Shown piece by piece: positions 26,673 through 33,942 of a stretch of DNA of 43,224 nt (position 1 is its first letter; every line of letters begins with the position of its first letter). The stretch spans positions 1 through 43,224 of the forward strand of contig DAOPBR010000023.1 in NCBI GenBank assembly GCA_035395685.1, read 5' to 3'. The translations under genes and the position numbers were made by a program. Source of the stretch: JAKJGA01 sp029554345 (GTDB lineage Bacteria; Spirochaetota; UBA4802; JAFGJZ01). The notes beneath the pieces were generated by a model. The model saw only the letters and a list, made by a program, of their open reading frames with translations, made no database searches and was not told the DNA's origin.

Positions 26673-27812
26673 TTATGCCGTAATCTTCGCAACTATCGGT
26701 ATTTTCCTTAGACCAAAAGAAACCGCCAGAGACGCGAGATACGCTGCAGGGAAAATCATTAAATGCTTTGCAAGCATCGGAAACTGTATGCCTGCGCAAA
26801 GCAATGATATCCCGGTTAATACAGGAGCATGAAAAATATATATGCCGAATGAATTTTGAGATATAAACCGCGAAATGGAATTTTCATCCGAGAATTTTTT
26901 ACCAAAGAAAGCAATTAATCCGATAGTCATCGTCAGCGCGGTAAAAGATTCCCAAAGAGCATACGCCGCAGTCTGCCAGTGAAGTCCTCCGCCAATCGGG
27001 ATATCGCCGGATAAAGCTCCGCCTAAAATCATGATAGCGCCCCAAACGGGTATGCCGGCAAAAACTGCAAGCTTGAGATAAACAATATTTTTATCAGAGA
27101 CTATTTTTTCAAACCAGTTTCTTTCAGCAGAATTGGTTCCCATAATAAAAAGCACGATGTATGAAGCGAAAAATCCGAACTGAAGATTTAAGAAATTACT
27201 TCCTATCGGATAAACAAGCCTGATTAAAAATGCCGCAATTGATGTAACAAAAACCAGAAGCATTATCTTTGCGAATGAAGGAACACTGCCGTTTTTTATA
27301 ACACTCGGAAATATTTTTCTGATTATTGCATACACCGCACAGAATATTAGAAGTGCCTCAGCAAACCAGAGAGGACCGGTACCGCTGATAAAATACAAAC
27401 CTTTTATCATGCCCGCATAGAAATCAGGAAAACTCATGAATTCATAGAAGAAAAGTCCGTTATGCCTAATATAAAAAAACACCATCAAAGGATTTATCAT
27501 AAACACATAAACCAGAAGAGGAATTCCAAGCCTGAAAAGCCTTTCTTTCACAAAAGAATTAAATCCTTTTTTCTGAAAAGATTTTGCAGCAAAATAGCCT
27601 GCCAGAAAAAACAAAAATCCCATGAACCATGCCTGCACAAAAGATCCGTACAGACCGAAGATCACGCGCGAAAGAACATCAAGAGATGCTGCATTGCCTT
27701 CGGTATAATACCAGCTTCCCATGCCGCTGTATGTTACGTTCGAATGCATTATTACAACAAGCAGAATGACAAATGATCTGAGATTATCAGCATACACAAG
27801 TCTGTTACTCAT
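26673..27812 (-). CDS. Membrane acyltransferase (acyltransferase 3/OpgC-like)
   Basis: A 379-aa integral membrane protein with about ten helices and the family N-terminus YADNLRSFVILLVVIMHS (His22 candidate catalytic), WFMGFLFFLAGYFAAKSF and GPLWFAEALLIF. Members transfer acyl groups to membrane-derived sugars or other extracytoplasmic acceptors; OpgC adds succinyl groups to glucans. The substrate is not determinable here. AAAGGAAAA precedes the ATG. The AraC gene follows after 10 bp. Confidence 0.85.
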   Translation of the reverse strand: MSNRLVYADNLRSFVILLVVIMHSNVTYSGMGSWYYTEGNAASLDVLSRVIFGLYGSFVQAWFMGFLFFLAGYFAAKSFQKKGFNSFVKERLFRLGIPLLVYVFMINPLMVFFYIRHNGLFFYEFMSFPDFYAGMIKGLYFISGTGPLWFAEALLIFCAVYAIIRKIFPSVIKNGSVPSFAKIMLLVFVTSIAAFLIRLVYPIGSNFLNLQFGFFASYIVLFIMGTNSAERNWFEKIVSDKNIVYLKLAVFAGIPVWGAIMILGGALSGDIPIGGGLHWQTAAYALWESFTALTMTIGLIAFFGKKFSDENSISRFISQNSFGIYIFHAPVLTGISLLCAGIQFPMLAKHLMIFPAAYLASLAVSFGLRKIPIVAKITA

Positions 27813-27850
27813 ATAAATTTTCCTTTAAAACAGTATATCAATGATGAATA

Positions 27851-28486
27851 TCAACAGCTTGTCTGGATAAATTTCGCCAGTGATTTTGCCGCTTTTGATA
27901 TCACCCCTCGTTTATGACCAATAAATTCTTCCGAAATTTCTGCAATAACATTTTTCTCTTCAGGAAGCTTACAGACAACATTCATCAATCCTTTTAATGC
28001 ATGTCCGGCATGTTTTCCTTCATATTCATAAAGCATTTTTCTAAGCAGCGGGAAAGCTTTTTCTGCTTCATCTTTTCCAACTCCGGCAAAGTTCGCAATT
28101 ATATCAGTTGAATAATCTCTGACAATAACGCTTTTATCACCGAACATTAAATTACTTATAAGACTTAAATTATTTGCAACAGCAGAAGGAATGAATTCCG
28201 CTATCAAGGATACGGAGTGAACAGCTTCCCATTTAGTTTTTGAATTTTTATGGTTCATAGTCTCAAACAGAGTTTTCGCAAAAGGAACAATCAGCCGGGG
28301 ATTTTCCATCGCGACATTAGTCATAACTTCAGCACAGTCAGCTGCAAGTTTTGCGTCATCAGACAATAAACCTGATTCAATATCTTCTAACAGATCAGGC
28401 TGCTTCAGACATTCAGCCGCAACAGCCTTATTTGATTCTTCGGTACGGTCGCCGGCTTTTGATGATAGTTTTTCGAGTATATTCAT
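27851..28486 (-). CDS. HEAT-repeat protein
   Basis: A 211-aa all-helical protein with four or more HEAT-like repeats (LSDDAKLAADCAEVMTNVAMENP; NSKTKWEAVHSVSLIAEF; KSVIVRDYSTDIIANFAGV; KHAGHALKGLMNVVCKL). It is cytosolic, with no signal. HEAT arrays are scaffolds for protein or nucleic-acid binding; DNA-glycosylase-like AlkD members exist but no such catalytic residues were recognised. It may be co-transcribed with the acyltransferase 38 bp downstream. Confidence 0.75.
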   Translation of the reverse strand: MNILEKLSSKAGDRTEESNKAVAAECLKQPDLLEDIESGLLSDDAKLAADCAEVMTNVAMENPRLIVPFAKTLFETMNHKNSKTKWEAVHSVSLIAEFIPSAVANNLSLISNLMFGDKSVIVRDYSTDIIANFAGVGKDEAEKAFPLLRKMLYEYEGKHAGHALKGLMNVVCKLPEEKNVIAEISEEFIGHKRGVISKAAKSLAKFIQTSC

Positions 28487-28560
28487 GATTAAACCTATAG
28501 ATGCTTCTAAGTAATTTTATCTTAGACATTTTTTAAAACAAACCCGAAATTACCATGATT

Positions 28561-28710
28561 TCAATGCTGTTTTTTCAGGTCACTTATATCCAGTTTTACA
28601 ATCTTGCCGTCTTGGAATATCATTGTAAAATTTCCGGCAGAACAACAAGCATAAAAAACAGAAGCAATACAAAGCGACATGGCAATGATCAGAATTACTT
28701 TTAATTTCAT
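28561..28710 (-). CDS. Small lipopeptide (49 aa)
   Basis: A 49-aa ORF beginning MKLKVILIIAMSLCIAS with a lipobox-like VFYAC (Cys22), a short Ser/Gly segment and a charged tail (QDGKIVKLDISDLKKQ). The positively charged start, hydrophobic core and cysteine support export and lipidation. There is no strong Shine-Dalgarno. It lies between the PIN toxin gene and the HEAT gene on the same strand. It may be a real small gene or a remnant. Confidence 0.45.
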   Translation of the reverse strand: MKLKVILIIAMSLCIASVFYACCSAGNFTMIFQDGKIVKLDISDLKKQH

Positions 28711-28728
28711 TAAATAAAAACCATTAAT

Positions 28729-29127
28729 CTATTTTTTGAAAATTGACCAGATTTCTCTTGGAGAAATAATTCTTACATTTTTATAATTCTTCAATACCAG
28801 CAAATCTTTATCTCCGGTTAAAATAAAGTCAACTTTTTGCTTTTCGCAAATACCAAGAATGGGATCATCATTAACATCCCGTGAAATCTGCTTAAGAGGA
28901 ATACTGTAATCCGAAATGAATGTTGTTTCACGCAAGAACAATAAGATTTCATCAACTTTATCCTTCGGCATCTTGAACTTCTTTATAAAGATACGATCAA
29001 CTTCCTGAAGAATATATTCACTAATAATGATAGTATGGTTTTCAATCAGAAATTCAAAAAGAGACTTGCATAGACCATGAGACGAAAATGCGGCAACAAT
29101 AACATTGCTATCAGTTATTATTCTCAT
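28729..29127 (-). CDS. PIN-domain toxin, putative endoribonuclease
   Basis: A 132-aa PIN protein (COG1569-like): conserved acidic residues occur in MRIITDSNVIVAAF (Asp6), EYILQEVDRI (Glu), DVNDDPILGICEK and LTGDKDLL, forming a Mg2+ site for RNA cleavage. It overlaps the upstream RHH gene by 4 bp (ATGA), the usual antitoxin-toxin order. Complete and likely active. Confidence 0.85.
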   Translation of the reverse strand: MRIITDSNVIVAAFSSHGLCKSLFEFLIENHTIIISEYILQEVDRIFIKKFKMPKDKVDEILLFLRETTFISDYSIPLKQISRDVNDDPILGICEKQKVDFILTGDKDLLVLKNYKNVRIISPREIWSIFKK

Positions 29128-29342
29128 TTGAAATTATTAAAAACATCTTCATCAGTCAAAACGCCTTCTGATTCAGCAAACGGTAAAACAGAATTGCGTA
29201 ATTTTCTGAATTTCTGTACTGCCAAATATTTTTGCAGCGATTCCCTTACCAAATCGCTAACAGGCTTATTTTCAAATTTACTTAAGTCATCAAGATCCCG
29301 GCGCATATTGTCTGAAATTCTAATCGTAAGAGATTGATTCAT
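29124..29342 (-). CDS. Ribbon-helix-helix antitoxin
   Basis: A 72-aa protein: MNQSLTIRISDNMRRDLDDLSKFENKPVSDLVRESLQKYL is a classic RHH (CopG/MetJ-like) DNA-binding fold. The C-terminal tail (SEGVLTDEDVFNNFK) would bind the toxin. I start at the ATG at 29342, preceded by GGGGTGG, rather than 29375, because the RHH strand begins there. It likely represses its own operon. Confidence 0.85.
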   Translation of the reverse strand: MNQSLTIRISDNMRRDLDDLSKFENKPVSDLVRESLQKYLAVQKFRKLRNSVLPFAESEGVLTDEDVFNNFK

Positions 29343-29375
29343 TTTCGCCACCCCGTAAGACAAAGTAACACACAT

Positions 29376-29591
29376 TATATAAAAAACAAGAAAAATATAT
29401 TCACAAATATTGAACTGAAATCTATCAATATCCCATAACTATAACAGCTCTGGCAAATGTGCAGAATACGATTCTGTTTATTCCAATCAATTGATTTACG
29501 ATCTTAAATCATTCAGAAGATTGATAGAGAAATATTTTAATCTTAGCAATTATACTTATCTGCATCAATAATGATTTATTTAAAAATGATT
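29376..29591. other. AT-rich gap with a short gene remnant
   Basis: 216 bp with no intact gene. A plus-strand frame open from about 29422 to 29571 reads KCAEYDSVYSNQLIYDLKSFRRLIEKYF, with no start signals. It may be the tail of a lost gene, but it is too short to identify. Confidence 0.3.
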
Positions 29592-29837
29592 TTACTTTGA
29601 ACATTTGTTTGATAATATTTTTAATTCTGAAAATTCCACATTATATCCCTGCCCGGGAATGTGATAAGATTTGTAATCAAATTTTTCAACAGTTAGGCAT
29701 TCTCCGATTTTAGGATATGGAATTCTGATTTTCTTAAACCAGTGCTGTACTAATGTAATATTGCCGAGAAAGGGGCCCACAAACCAAAAAATGAAACCTG
29801 CCCGCCATGTGCTTGTACCGACAAAATTAAATTGATT
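29592..29837 (-). pseudogene. Gene fragment of unknown family
   Basis: The frame opens after a TAA near 29838 and ends at 29592. Readable sequence is GFIFWFVGPFLGNITLVQHWF followed by KKIRIPYPKIGECLTVEKFDYKSYHIPGQGYNVEFSELKIL. It has no proper start and overlaps the PIN-like remnant in another frame. It looks like the C-terminus of a protein joined to unrelated sequence. Confidence 0.4.
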
Positions 29838-30037
29838 TTATTCAACACAATCGGGTTTATCCGCTCAATATAATCCGGAATACCGACATTGTTGATGCCG
29901 TTCTTGATGTTTGAATACTGAAACTCGATAAGCTGTTCCCAGTTTATGCGCAATGGAATATTTCTAACGGATTTGAGGACGTCAATTACTTCATCCTGTT
30001 TATTATGAATAAGGTGACAGGGGAAGAGAGCCGAGCT
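29750..30037 (-). pseudogene. PIN-toxin (VapC-like) C-terminal remnant
   Basis: An open frame without a start: HNKQDEVIDVLKSVRNIPLRINW, EQLIEFQYSNIKNGINNVGIPD. This resembles the last third of VapC-type PIN proteins (...GIPD, where the Asp is catalytic). After GIPD the match fades (YIERINPIVLNKINLIL) and the frame ends at 29750. The N-terminal half is missing. It is most likely a decayed second toxin beside the intact pair at 28729-29342. Confidence 0.4.
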
Positions 30038-30106
30038 TCAACAAGCAGTTGTACTAAGCCGCAAAAAGTAAATATCAAACCGATTTTGCCCCTTTTATAA
30101 TCCAAA

Positions 30107-30421
30107 TTGGTTCTCCGAGTACCAAATTTGGTACTCAAACAGGAAAACTTTCTACTCCGGGAACCAAAATCGACACTCAAAACAAGCAAAACAGGCGCAA
30201 AAGACAGTTTTTCAATGTAAAGTAAGAAAATTTTTCTTCTATAACAGAAAAATTTGGTTCTCAGACAGGAAACATTGGTTCTTCGAGAACCAAAAAGGTC
30301 TCTCAGAATAGAAAACTTGGTTATCAGATAAGAAACATTGGTACTCAGACAGGAAACTTTGGTTATCAGACAACCAAACTTGATTCTCAAACAAGAAAAC
30401 TTGCTTGGACGGAGACAAAAA
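30107..30421. repeat. 21-bp tandem repeat array
   Basis: About 12 diverged units of 21 bp occur in two blocks: 30107-30190 (4 units) and 30254-30421 (8 units; one 20 and one 22 bp long). Units start TTGGT(T/A)(C/A)TC and often end AGGAAAC. Several units are self-complementary, e.g. GGTTCT-TCG-AGAACC (30277-30291). Because 21 is a multiple of three, translation gives seven-residue repeats in several frames (LVLRQET on plus; CFLSENQ and CLSTNVS on minus). No start signals favour a coding role. It lies just beyond the terminator of the 156-aa gene. Confidence 0.85.
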
Positions 30422-30444
30422 AGGCCTCACGAAGAGGCTCTTTT
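30415..30444 (-). terminator. Intrinsic terminator of the 156-aa gene
   Basis: On the minus strand GCCTC-TTCGT-GAGGC is followed by a T run, 23 nt after the stop codon at 30467. Confidence 0.85.
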
Positions 30445-30466
30445 AAATGGTTGTAAGGAAAATTTA

Positions 30467-30937
30467 TCAGGCGGATACTTTAGAAGGTCTGCCTGGGTAG
30501 CGCTTAGAAAGATCATCATAGATAGAACCGGCCTTCGGAACATTAGTTTTTTTGGCGGTCTTGACAGTGTTATAGAACATAAGCGCGGCGGAATAAGCGT
30601 CGCTGCCTGAAAGAGTCTGAGTGTCGGAAAGAGCCTCAGCGATCTGGGAAACCTGAGACTTGATACCGCGGAGTTTCTCGAAGGCTGAAACGTCACGCTT
30701 GAATTCATCAAGATCAAGAAACTGCGGAACAAGATCGGGATTCTGAACGCAATGCTCGCAGGCTTTCTGAACAAAGGCGTAGGTCTTGTCGCCCATTTTA
30801 GGAAGCTCTTTCTTTTCATCAGCGTTAAGCGTTTTAAGTTTAGGCAGAAGTTTGGACACGAGAACGTCCACCGCTGATTTGATCTGATCCATTTCCTCCG
30901 CGGAAATATCAACAGACACGAAATTCTGCTGGCTCAT
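30467..30937 (-). CDS. Uncharacterised 156-aa helical protein
   Basis: A protein that I do not recognise: soluble, almost all alpha-helical. Features are ISAEEMDQIKSAVDVLVSKLLPKL, two cysteines in ACEHC, FKRDVSAFEKLRGIKSQVSQIAEALSDTQ, AYSAALMFYNTVKTAKKTNVP and a basic end DLSKRYPGRPSKVSA. No signal or membrane segment. GAGAGGTG precedes the ATG. On the minus strand a TTGACA (31028-31033) could be its -35. It is single, with its own terminator, and followed by the 21-bp repeat array, so the two may travel together. Confidence 0.75.
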   Translation of the reverse strand: MSQQNFVSVDISAEEMDQIKSAVDVLVSKLLPKLKTLNADEKKELPKMGDKTYAFVQKACEHCVQNPDLVPQFLDLDEFKRDVSAFEKLRGIKSQVSQIAEALSDTQTLSGSDAYSAALMFYNTVKTAKKTNVPKAGSIYDDLSKRYPGRPSKVSA

Positions 30938-31167
30938 AAAGCACCTCTCAATGTTATAATTATTTTACATTAAGGTCGGTCCGTTATGGTAAGTGATTAT
31001 CAGTTTTTACTCAGTTTTTGCCCGGCTTGTCAAAGACTTTTTTTTAAAGGGAAACCACGGAAACATATTAAATACCGTACTTATGAGGACTCGTTCTAAA
31101 GCGGTTCCGGTTTTGAATGTAACCTGAATAATCGCTTGAAGAAAGAATCATTAAGCACTGAATATTT

Positions 31168-31692
31168 TCAAACTATTGGATCATTATAAATTTGTTTAAC
31201 ATTGTCTGTTATTTTCCCCATTAAACTCAAGAGACTGATTGAATCTTGATCATTTATCCATCCATTTACCATCAACACAAGTTGATTGACCTGATCATTT
31301 AGAATTGATTCATTTTTATTGAAATTATCAAGCATTAATTGAATCTTATGAACACATGTTATAATTTTTAATTTATCAATTTTAGGATTAATTTCAGGAT
31401 CTGTTAATGTCAACAATTCAGAGACTAGTGAAACAATTTTTTCTTTTTTTTTATTTAATCTTGAAACATTAGATTGAGTGATTATTTGATGATTAACTTT
31501 ATACATTTCTGATCTTATTATTCTATTGGTAACAAATAATTGAGTAATTAATGCAATCAACGAAGTTGCTACAGCACTTCCAACTGAGATAAAAGCAACT
31601 TTTAAACCCAAATCATAGTTTGATGAATTTGATAGATTGTCGTTAATCAATTTTAAGAATTCTAACATTAATTCGACAGATTTTGCGTCCAT
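31168..31692 (-). CDS. Membrane-anchored coiled-coil protein, cassette gene
   Basis: A 174-aa protein of unknown family. An N-terminal helix (1-20) and Asn-rich linker precede one long membrane helix (about 28-50; GLKVAFISVGSAVATSLIALITQLFV). The remainder is helical and partly coiled-coil (RSEMYKVNHQIITQSNVSRLNKKKEKIVSLVSELL ... IQLMLDNFNKNESILNDQVNQLVLMV). GAGGAAAA lies before the ATG. Strongly AT-rich compared with the core genes. It follows an attC-like site (31776-31920), consistent with a mobile cassette. It could be a membrane effector, as a guess. Confidence 0.65.
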   Translation of the reverse strand: MDAKSVELMLEFLKLINDNLSNSSNYDLGLKVAFISVGSAVATSLIALITQLFVTNRIIRSEMYKVNHQIITQSNVSRLNKKKEKIVSLVSELLTLTDPEINPKIDKLKIITCVHKIQLMLDNFNKNESILNDQVNQLVLMVNGWINDQDSISLLSLMGKITDNVKQIYNDPIV

Positions 31693-31775
31693 ATTTTCCT
31701 CGATTCTTAAAAATACTTGTTAAAACTTAAATTACATAACTCAAATATTTCATAAATATTTAATAAAAAACTCAT

Positions 31776-31920
31776 TGCACCTAACGATAGAGGCTAAGTA
31801 GCGTTTTAATTTGCGCTAAGAAAAGCCGAAGAAAGGTGCAAATCAAATACGCAGAAAATCGGGTACTACATGCAACATAATGAGCAAGAAGCGCAACTTT
31901 TAGCAACAGTTATATGCAGC
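31776..31920 (-). repeat. attC-like recombination site 1
   Basis: On the minus strand it starts a few nt after the stop of the HNH-like gene with GCATATAAC and ends with GTTAGGTGCA, matching the integron R' consensus GTTRRRY exactly; the R'' side (ATATAAC) keeps the AAC. Inside, GCTAA..GT.GCG.TT (left) is an imperfect complement of the right arm, as in the bulged stem of attC sites. Length about 145 bp is within the range of known attCs. No integrase is in the window, so this remains a candidate. Confidence 0.5.
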
Positions 31921-31922
31921 GA

Positions 31923-32585
31923 TTATTCAGCCATTTTAATAGTAATTCCAAAATAATCATAGAATTCATATCGTAGAATGTAAGTATTATCTGACTGCAG
32001 AAATTTGTACTTAAAGACATCTTTATTCTCACCTTTATAAGGAACATCTTTCAATAAGGCTTTTATTCCATTGTCAATGTCATTATATAGTTCGTTCTTT
32101 GAATTATCTGATTTATGAAGTAATCCGTTGTATAAAATCAATATTTCCCCAGAGAACATTCTACTATAATCATAGAAGAATAAACCTTTTGCGACATATT
32201 TAAGTATCAAGTGATATCGATTAATATCAACATAAAATACCAGCGACTCAAATAACTGATCATTTTGCTTAACAAGAATTTGCTTTGGATTAATCATGAA
32301 CTTTGAAAACCTATCTGGTGAATGCTGGAAAGCCCGCATGACCTTTGTCGAAAAATGATCAACACCAATATTGTTTGGTTTATGCCCAGCAGTCAGAATC
32401 CTTAATAGATATTCATCATCTTGTGATTTCAACATGTTGTGTTTATTGCAAGATGGTACTGTAATTAGATTTTTCCTGTAATTATAATTAAGATCTTTGA
32501 ATTCGGGAAAAATACATTTTGGAGGGACATGCTCTGACGAAGTTGCATTTTCACCACAATAGTAACAAGTTTCCTTTTTATTCAT
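31923..32585 (-). CDS. HNH-endonuclease-like zinc protein, cassette gene
   Basis: A 220-aa protein starting MNKKETCYYCGENATSSEHVPPKCIF. A CxxC pair (C7, C10), the EHVPPK motif (His19) and a second metal pair with C46 and H49 (SCNKHN, where relatives usually have CxxCN) give an HNH/ZnF-like N-terminal domain. The C-terminal part (about 60-220) is unassigned. Similar proteins are found in variable genome regions; nuclease activity is not proven. I use the ATG at 32585; an open extension to 32738 covers a likely attC site. AT-rich. Confidence 0.7.
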   Translation of the reverse strand: MNKKETCYYCGENATSSEHVPPKCIFPEFKDLNYNYRKNLITVPSCNKHNMLKSQDDEYLLRILTAGHKPNNIGVDHFSTKVMRAFQHSPDRFSKFMINPKQILVKQNDQLFESLVFYVDINRYHLILKYVAKGLFFYDYSRMFSGEILILYNGLLHKSDNSKNELYNDIDNGIKALLKDVPYKGENKDVFKYKFLQSDNTYILRYEFYDYFGITIKMAE

Positions 32586-32654
32586 AAATAATAGCCTATT
32601 TTTAATAGTCGCAAAATATATTCCATAATAAGACAATAATTGTACGCAACTTAA

Positions 32655-32762
32655 GTGTGAAGACAACAATTCGACGATGTTCAAATGTGTATTTAGGGTG
32701 AGCACCACGTATAGCGAAACAAGCACGGAAGAAATCACTTACTCTCAATTGTGCGTCGCTGT
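32655..32762 (-). repeat. attC-like recombination site 2
   Basis: On the minus strand this begins directly after the TIR stop codon with GCGACGCACAATTGAG and ends with AAGTTGCGT (R'-like GTTGCGT), about 60 nt before the next gene. The two ends are imperfect complements (ACGCA..AA.TT against ACGCAACTT). The R'' box is degenerate (CAAT instead of AAC), so it is weaker than site 1. Confidence 0.35.
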
Positions 32763-32766
32763 AATC

Positions 32767-33279
32767 TCATAAGGAGCCATTCTTTATAAATGTTGATAGA
32801 ACATCGGCTCCAACTTCCGTATATTGTAGCAAATATTCTTGTCCTGAATATGTAGAAATCCGATTATTAACATCCAGCAAAGGAACAATTCCTAAACGAT
32901 TTGTTCCTTTTTTACTATCATAATAACCAATTTCCCACGGTGTCCAAATGGAGCTTCGCGAATTATGTGTATGTAAATAAATTAAAACTTTTGAGTTATT
33001 CATCGCTGTTTTGAGCTTATCCGCAATTTCGTGCCTCTTTGAATCTGAATCTTCTATCCAATCGATGTAAACGGAAAAACCCATTGCGTTTAATTTATTT
33101 TTGAAATTAATTACAATCATTTTGTCCTTTGAACTATGTGACAAAAAAATATCCCACGGTTGAAATTCCGATTGGACTTTCAATGAATCTTCTTCCAGAT
33201 AAGATTCTCGTGAACTATAAACAACTGATCGAGTGCTAAATGCTGATTCAAAATAAAATTTTTCACCATAGCGTTTCAT
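32767..33279 (-). CDS. TIR-domain protein, candidate defence effector
   Basis: A 170-aa protein. Residues about 1-38 are an unassigned leader. The TIR domain (40-165) opens with PWDIFLSHSSKDK, continues GFSVYIDWIEDSDSKRHEIADKL and NSKVLIYLHTHNSRSSIWTPWEIGYYDSKK, placing a candidate NADase glutamate at Glu116 (WTPWEIGYY). Bacterial TIRs cleave NAD+ or make cyclic-ADP-ribose signals in immune systems such as Thoeris. It follows the 3-TM membrane protein by 4 bp, so the two form a bicistronic pair. AT-rich and flanked by attC-like sites. The family and the pair were not recognised as a named system. Confidence 0.8.
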   Translation of the reverse strand: MKRYGEKFYFESAFSTRSVVYSSRESYLEEDSLKVQSEFQPWDIFLSHSSKDKMIVINFKNKLNAMGFSVYIDWIEDSDSKRHEIADKLKTAMNNSKVLIYLHTHNSRSSIWTPWEIGYYDSKKGTNRLGIVPLLDVNNRISTYSGQEYLLQYTEVGADVLSTFIKNGSL

Positions 33280-33283
33280 TTAA

Positions 33284-33685
33284 TTAACACCACACTATTA
33301 TCAATAAAATTGAATTCAAAATCAGCAATGTTATATAGAAAGGCCAAATAGCAATTGACTTTAACGCTGATCGAAACTTTACTTTAGTATTAAAGGAACT
33401 TGTATCCATGCTAAAATCAGTTGTTTTGGCTTTGCGTCTCGTATCATAAAGCTTACGATATTTCTTCTCTTGCCATAAGTAAAAACAATCAAGCAAAGAT
33501 AACATTAACAGAATTAAATACACTACGCAGAAAATTATTACCATATTTTCTGTTAATCCATAGGCAATTAATCCAGAAAACACAATCAAGGTGAATCCTT
33601 TAATGTTAAAGCTCGAAACACTCATTCGAGTAATGATTCCCTGAATGAGTTTTAAATGCTCAACTATCTTAGTTTCTTTATCCAT
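33284..33685 (-). CDS. Three-TM membrane protein paired with the TIR gene
   Basis: A 133-aa protein: an N-terminal helix (IVEHLKLIQGIITRMSVSSFNIKG), then membrane helices at about 28-44, 47-69 and 107-131, with a basic cytosolic loop between (WQEKKYRKLYDTRRKAK). I have the impression that HLxxIQGxIxRMxxxSFxxKG proteins commonly sit beside TIR or nucleotide-signalling genes, with a SLATT-like pore arrangement, but I cannot check it. The putative role is a membrane effector or sensor. The gene is the first of the cassette run; its start lies 28 nt from an attC-like GTTATGC. Confidence 0.7.
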   Translation of the reverse strand: MDKETKIVEHLKLIQGIITRMSVSSFNIKGFTLIVFSGLIAYGLTENMVIIFCVVYLILLMLSLLDCFYLWQEKKYRKLYDTRRKAKTTDFSMDTSSFNTKVKFRSALKSIAIWPFYITLLILNSILLIIVWC

Positions 33686-33712
33686 AAACTACCTCAGAAT
33701 ATATTTTGCAAT

Positions 33713-33796
33713 GGTGCATAACGACATATATACGCGATTCAATTCACAAAATCAGTTCCTTTTTGAAAACTCAATTTCTCCGTATTTATGCATACC
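33713..33796 (-). repeat. attC-like recombination site 3
   Basis: On the minus strand the site ends in CGTTATGCACC, carrying GTTATGC (as in Vibrio-type attC R' boxes) just before the membrane-protein gene. The other end, GGTATGCATAAATACG, is an imperfect complement of GGTGCATAACGAC...TATACG. Length about 84 bp. Confidence 0.4.
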
Positions 33797-33942
33797 AAAA
33801 TCAACATACACGGAGAGCATCATGAAATCAATATTTACATGACCCTTACAATCTTTTTGAGCAATATTTCCAAAAATGTCAAATCCAAAAAAACCGCCTG
33901 CCGCAGAAAGAATTACGCGCGCCCTCACCCAGCCTCTGGCTC

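Noticed and set aside
30107..30421. CRISPR array
   Set aside because: Units are contiguous with no unique spacers, and no cas genes are present.
29986..30430. ORFs on both strands over the 21-bp repeats (134, 63 and 90 aa)
   Set aside because: They are open only because the repeat unit is 21 bp and lacks stops in several frames; there are no start signals and no independent similarity.
30427..30912. 161-aa minus-strand ORF
   Set aside because: It is an out-of-frame shadow of the 30467-30937 gene, basic and Phe/Ser-rich, and runs through that gene's terminator.
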